From Symbiodinium natans (Eukaryota > Sar > Dinophyceae > Suessiales > Symbiodiniaceae): a stretch of 31,059 nt of DNA. Below the pieces are notes generated by a model. It was not told where the DNA came from. It did not search any database and saw only the letters and a list, made by a program, of their open reading frames with translations. Shown here piece after piece: positions 29,585-31,059 of the stretch (positions are counted from its first letter, which is position 1; the number at the start of each line of letters is the position of its first letter). Made by a program: the position numbers and the translations under genes. The stretch lies in contig CAJNDS010000390.1 of the NCBI GenBank assembly GCA_905221605.1, forward strand, positions 120,001 to 151,059, given 5' to 3'.

Positions 29585-29615
29585 GGTTTAGGGTTTAGGG
29601 TTTAGGGTTTAGATT
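29585..29615 (+). repeat. Short TTTAGGG block
   Basis: Four units; the last clear telomeric block of the window. Confidence 0.9.
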
Positions 29616-29734
29616 TTAGGTGGCCTTTCTCCAAAAGAGGTAAACCCTTAAACCCTTACTTCCTCATTTCCTGAATTTTCTCATTTCTGTACTTCCTGAA
29701 CTCCTCTAATAGGCAGTTGAATGCTGAAGCCTAA

Positions 29735-29887
29735 GCCCTTAGTTTCCTAGTTGACGTCATCCCAGAGAGGCTACTTGTGTACACATCCTTCTACATGAGC
29801 ACCGACACTTTTGCGTACATCACCTCTTTGCGCCACGGCTTTCCTAGGGCTTTGGGAGAGCGAAAGGGTGAAGGGTGTAGGGTATAG
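29735..29887 (+). CDS. Coding-like frame of 50 codons, unknown product
   Basis: ALSFLVDVI, PERLLVYTSFYMSTDTFAYI, TSLRHGFPRALGERKGEG, TAG at 29885-29887. Opened by a TAA just upstream; the only ATG is at codon ~26. Hydrophobic/aromatic first half, basic second half. It lies in unique DNA, not beside an array. An overlapping plus frame (29811-30053, 80 codons) is open but low-grade. Confidence 0.43.
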   Translation, partial: ALSFLVDVIPERLLVYTSFYMSTDTFAYITSLRHGFPRALGERKGEGCRV

Positions 29888-30051
29888 GAGTTGGGGGAAA
29901 AAGGATTCAGATGTAGGATTTCTCTACAAGCCGTTGCCCATGGTGTTTTTTTGCCTTGGAGTTGTGTGGGGTTTAGGGCCTAGGGTTTTTGGGGCTAGAG
30001 GGAGGGTAGGGTCTAGCATTTCGAGCTTATACTTGCAAGAATTTAAGTTGT

Positions 30052-30127
30052 AGGATTTCCAGGATACAGAGTAGTCCCATATTCCCTGTTTTAGCGTTTG
30101 GGTTCCCGTCTAAGCCCCTGTTTAAGC
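30052..30127. mobile_element. MITE-like family D, left half, split copy
   Basis: GATACAGAGTAGTCCCATAT, CCCTGTTTTAGCG, GGGTTCCCGTCTAAGCCCCT, TTTAAGCCA: left half of family D. The missing right half is found about 500 bp on, at 30628. Confidence 0.65.
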
Positions 30128-30627
30128 CACCCTAACCATCGTCCGCTGGAAAAACCTAGCACTTTCGCTGGAAACTACCATGTGAACCTGCTCCGCTGGA
30201 AAGTTTCCTGTGCGCTGGAAAGTTTCCATCGATTCCACAACTTCATGCCATGGAGTCCTATGGGTTCCTAGCTGGGATTTCAATGTCCCTTCGCTGGGTT
30301 TTGAATGGCTGTCGCTGGGTTTTCAATAGTTTTGAATGTCCTGTGAAAACCTGTGAAAACCTGTGAAAACCTGTGAAAACCTGTGAAGACCTGTGAAGAC
30401 CTGTGAATCCTTGACGCCCCCCAAACCTGAACCCAATCTGTTTGTCCTCATGTTTCGCTGGGTTTCTCTTACAGGTTTCGCTGGGTTTTGTCATGGATTC
30501 CGCTGGGTTCTTCGCTGGATTTTTTGATGCACATTCAAGCATGCGGTTTCGCAGGAAAATACCAATAGTTCGCATTTCGCTGGAAATTACCATGTGGATC
30601 CCGGTTTTCTCTGTGGCTGATGCATAG
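30128..30627. mobile_element. 500 bp insertion built of CGCTGG motifs
   Basis: Interrupts a family D copy. About 12 CGCTGG words: CGCTGGAAA type near both ends (30144, 30166, 30194, 30213, 30578) and CGCTGGGTT type inside (30292, 30313, 30456, 30479, 30501). The phrase CGCTGGAAACTACCATGTG (30166) returns as CGCTGGAAATTACCATGTG (30578) in the same orientation. Confidence 0.6.
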
Positions 30628-30632
30628 GGCAA
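30258..30632 (-). CDS. 124-codon frame over the CGCTGG repeat
   Basis: An ATG-started minus frame. The N-terminal ~65 residues contain NPAK/NPAE words from CGCTGGGTT, the middle is a VFTGFHRFSQ repeat from the 10 bp satellite. I think it is a by-product of repeats, though it is the longest ATG frame here. Confidence 0.18.
   Translation of the reverse strand: MPYASATEKTGIHMVISSEMRTIGIFLRNRMLECASKNPAKNPAESMTKPSETCKRNPAKHEDKQIGFRFGGRQGFTGLHRSSQVFTGFHRFSQVFTGHSKLLKTQRQPFKTQRRDIEIPARNP
30341..30410. repeat. 10 bp tandem repeat CTGTGAAAAC
   Basis: Seven units: four CTGTGAAAAC, two CTGTGAAGAC, one CTGTGAATCC. Confidence 0.97.
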
Positions 30633-30672
30633 TTAAGGGCACCCTGTTTATTCCTAAGTTACTCATGAGTTT
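30628..30672. mobile_element. MITE-like family D, right half, split copy
   Basis: GGCACCCTGTTTATTCCTAA then GTTACTCATGAGT, the right half of family D, completing the piece at 30052-30127. Confidence 0.6.
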
Positions 30673-30756
30673 TAAGACCCTCAACCCTAAGCCCTAAACC
30701 CTGAATCCTGAACCCTAAACCACTCTTTCATATATAAGATAAATGTGAATGACTTT

Positions 30757-31014
30757 GCGGGCAAGGTCCTACATTTAGCGGGCAAGGTCATATAAATAGT
30801 TGGCAAGGCCATGACCTTGCCCACTAAATACATGTCCTTGCCCGCTACATGGCGACCTTGCCCACTAAATGTATGACCTTGCCCGCTATATATATATATA
30901 TATAGATATGTATATATAGAGCGGGCAAGGTCATACATGTAGTGGGCAAGGGCATATATTTTGCGGGCAAGGTCATGGCAAGGTCATATATTTAGCGTCA
31001 TATAGTGGGCAAGG
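30757..31014. repeat. ~21 bp minisatellite, orientation-switching, with AT core
   Basis: Unit GCGGGCAAGGTCATACATTT, about 11 copies. Forward at 30757-30812, inverted (GACCTTGCCCGCTA) at 30813-30887, a TATATA core to ~30918, then forward again to 31014. TATGACCTTGCCCGC and GCGGGCAAGGTCATA around the AT core (30872-30935) form a long hairpin. The 83-codon minus frame here is a by-product. Confidence 0.9.
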
Positions 31015-31015
31015 C

Positions 31016-31016
<1 letters not shown>

Positions 31017-31059
<43 letters not shown>
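31017..31059. repeat. Terminal poly-C tract, 43 nt
   Basis: Uninterrupted C to the last base of the window. It is the longest homopolymer here and runs into the window edge, so its true length is unknown. Confidence 0.97.

Noticed and set aside
30687-30938. 83-codon minus frame with SGQG/AGKDM repeats
   Set aside because: A 21 bp minisatellite read in a constant frame, plus TATATA (Ile-Tyr).
1-31059. A CRISPR array
   Set aside because: The repeats are 6-9 bp telomere-type units without unique spacers of regular size, and no cas genes are present; this is eukaryotic-type DNA.

Overview
The window looks like nuclear DNA of a eukaryote whose telomere repeat is TTTAGGG, and it is dominated by that repeat. 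I hand-counted about 50 blocks reading (CCCTAAA)n and about 47 reading (TTTAGGG)n on the + strand, from a few units to over 130 bp, spread from base 1 to about 29.6 kb. They separate islands of mostly 60-350 bp of non-telomeric sequence. There are no operons, no ribosome-binding sites, no tRNA or rRNA that I can recognise, and no open frame of ordinary gene length. TTTAGGG telomeres occur in plants, dinoflagellates, chromerids and others. The mix of GC-moderate islands, very many small inverted-repeat elements and long C/G homopolymers makes a dinoflagellate or related alveolate my leading guess. That is inference only.

Layout. 1-6.2 kb: telomeric blocks, including variant units of 8 bp (CCCTAAAA) and 9 bp (CCCTATAAA, CCCTAAATA), poly-C/poly-G tracts and the first MITE-like elements. 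6.2-12 kb: mostly TTTAGGG blocks, one of them lying between two copies of a ~43 bp direct repeat, plus dense MITE copies. 12.08-12.14 kb: a head-to-head telomere junction. 12-15 kb: alternating blocks and islands with exon-like frames. 15-19.3 kb: fewer telomeric blocks, more transposon debris and AT microsatellites. 19.3-28.6 kb: the most regular part, short coding-like islands alternating with telomeric blocks, some with plausible splice sites. 28.6-31 kb: MITEs, a nested insertion built of CGCTGG motifs, a 21 bp minisatellite that flips orientation, and a 43 nt poly-C tract ending the window.

Dispersed families. I recognise at least eight small elements by terminal or long inverted repeats, several with multiple copies here. 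Named by letter below: A (ends CTTGGAGGTTCATGGTACTT), B (TTGGGATGTTCCCCCTTATA), C (TACAAGGAGGGGCCCC), D (GCTAGGACCCRGAGTAG), E (CAGTGGACCCCAAAAAGTTG), F (CATCAGGATGGGC), K (TCCATGTACC), and an unnamed one at 4257-4362. None carries a transposase, so all would be non-autonomous.

Genes. No gene can be assigned a function. Many islands carry a stop-free frame of 25-60 codons whose residue mix looks protein-like, and some are bounded by AG acceptors and GTGAGT/GTAAGG donors. Two cautions apply to every such entry. First, islands are short and GC-moderate, so at least one of six frames is often open by chance; several islands have two or three plausible frames, on one or both strands. Second, a 7 bp unit puts a stop in every frame within 21 bp, so frame ends at array borders carry no information. 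I list them as exon-like fragments with low confidence. The interesting reading is that they are exon-sized pieces whose spacers, possibly introns, are telomeric repeat. The dull reading is a subtelomeric or repair-generated patchwork.
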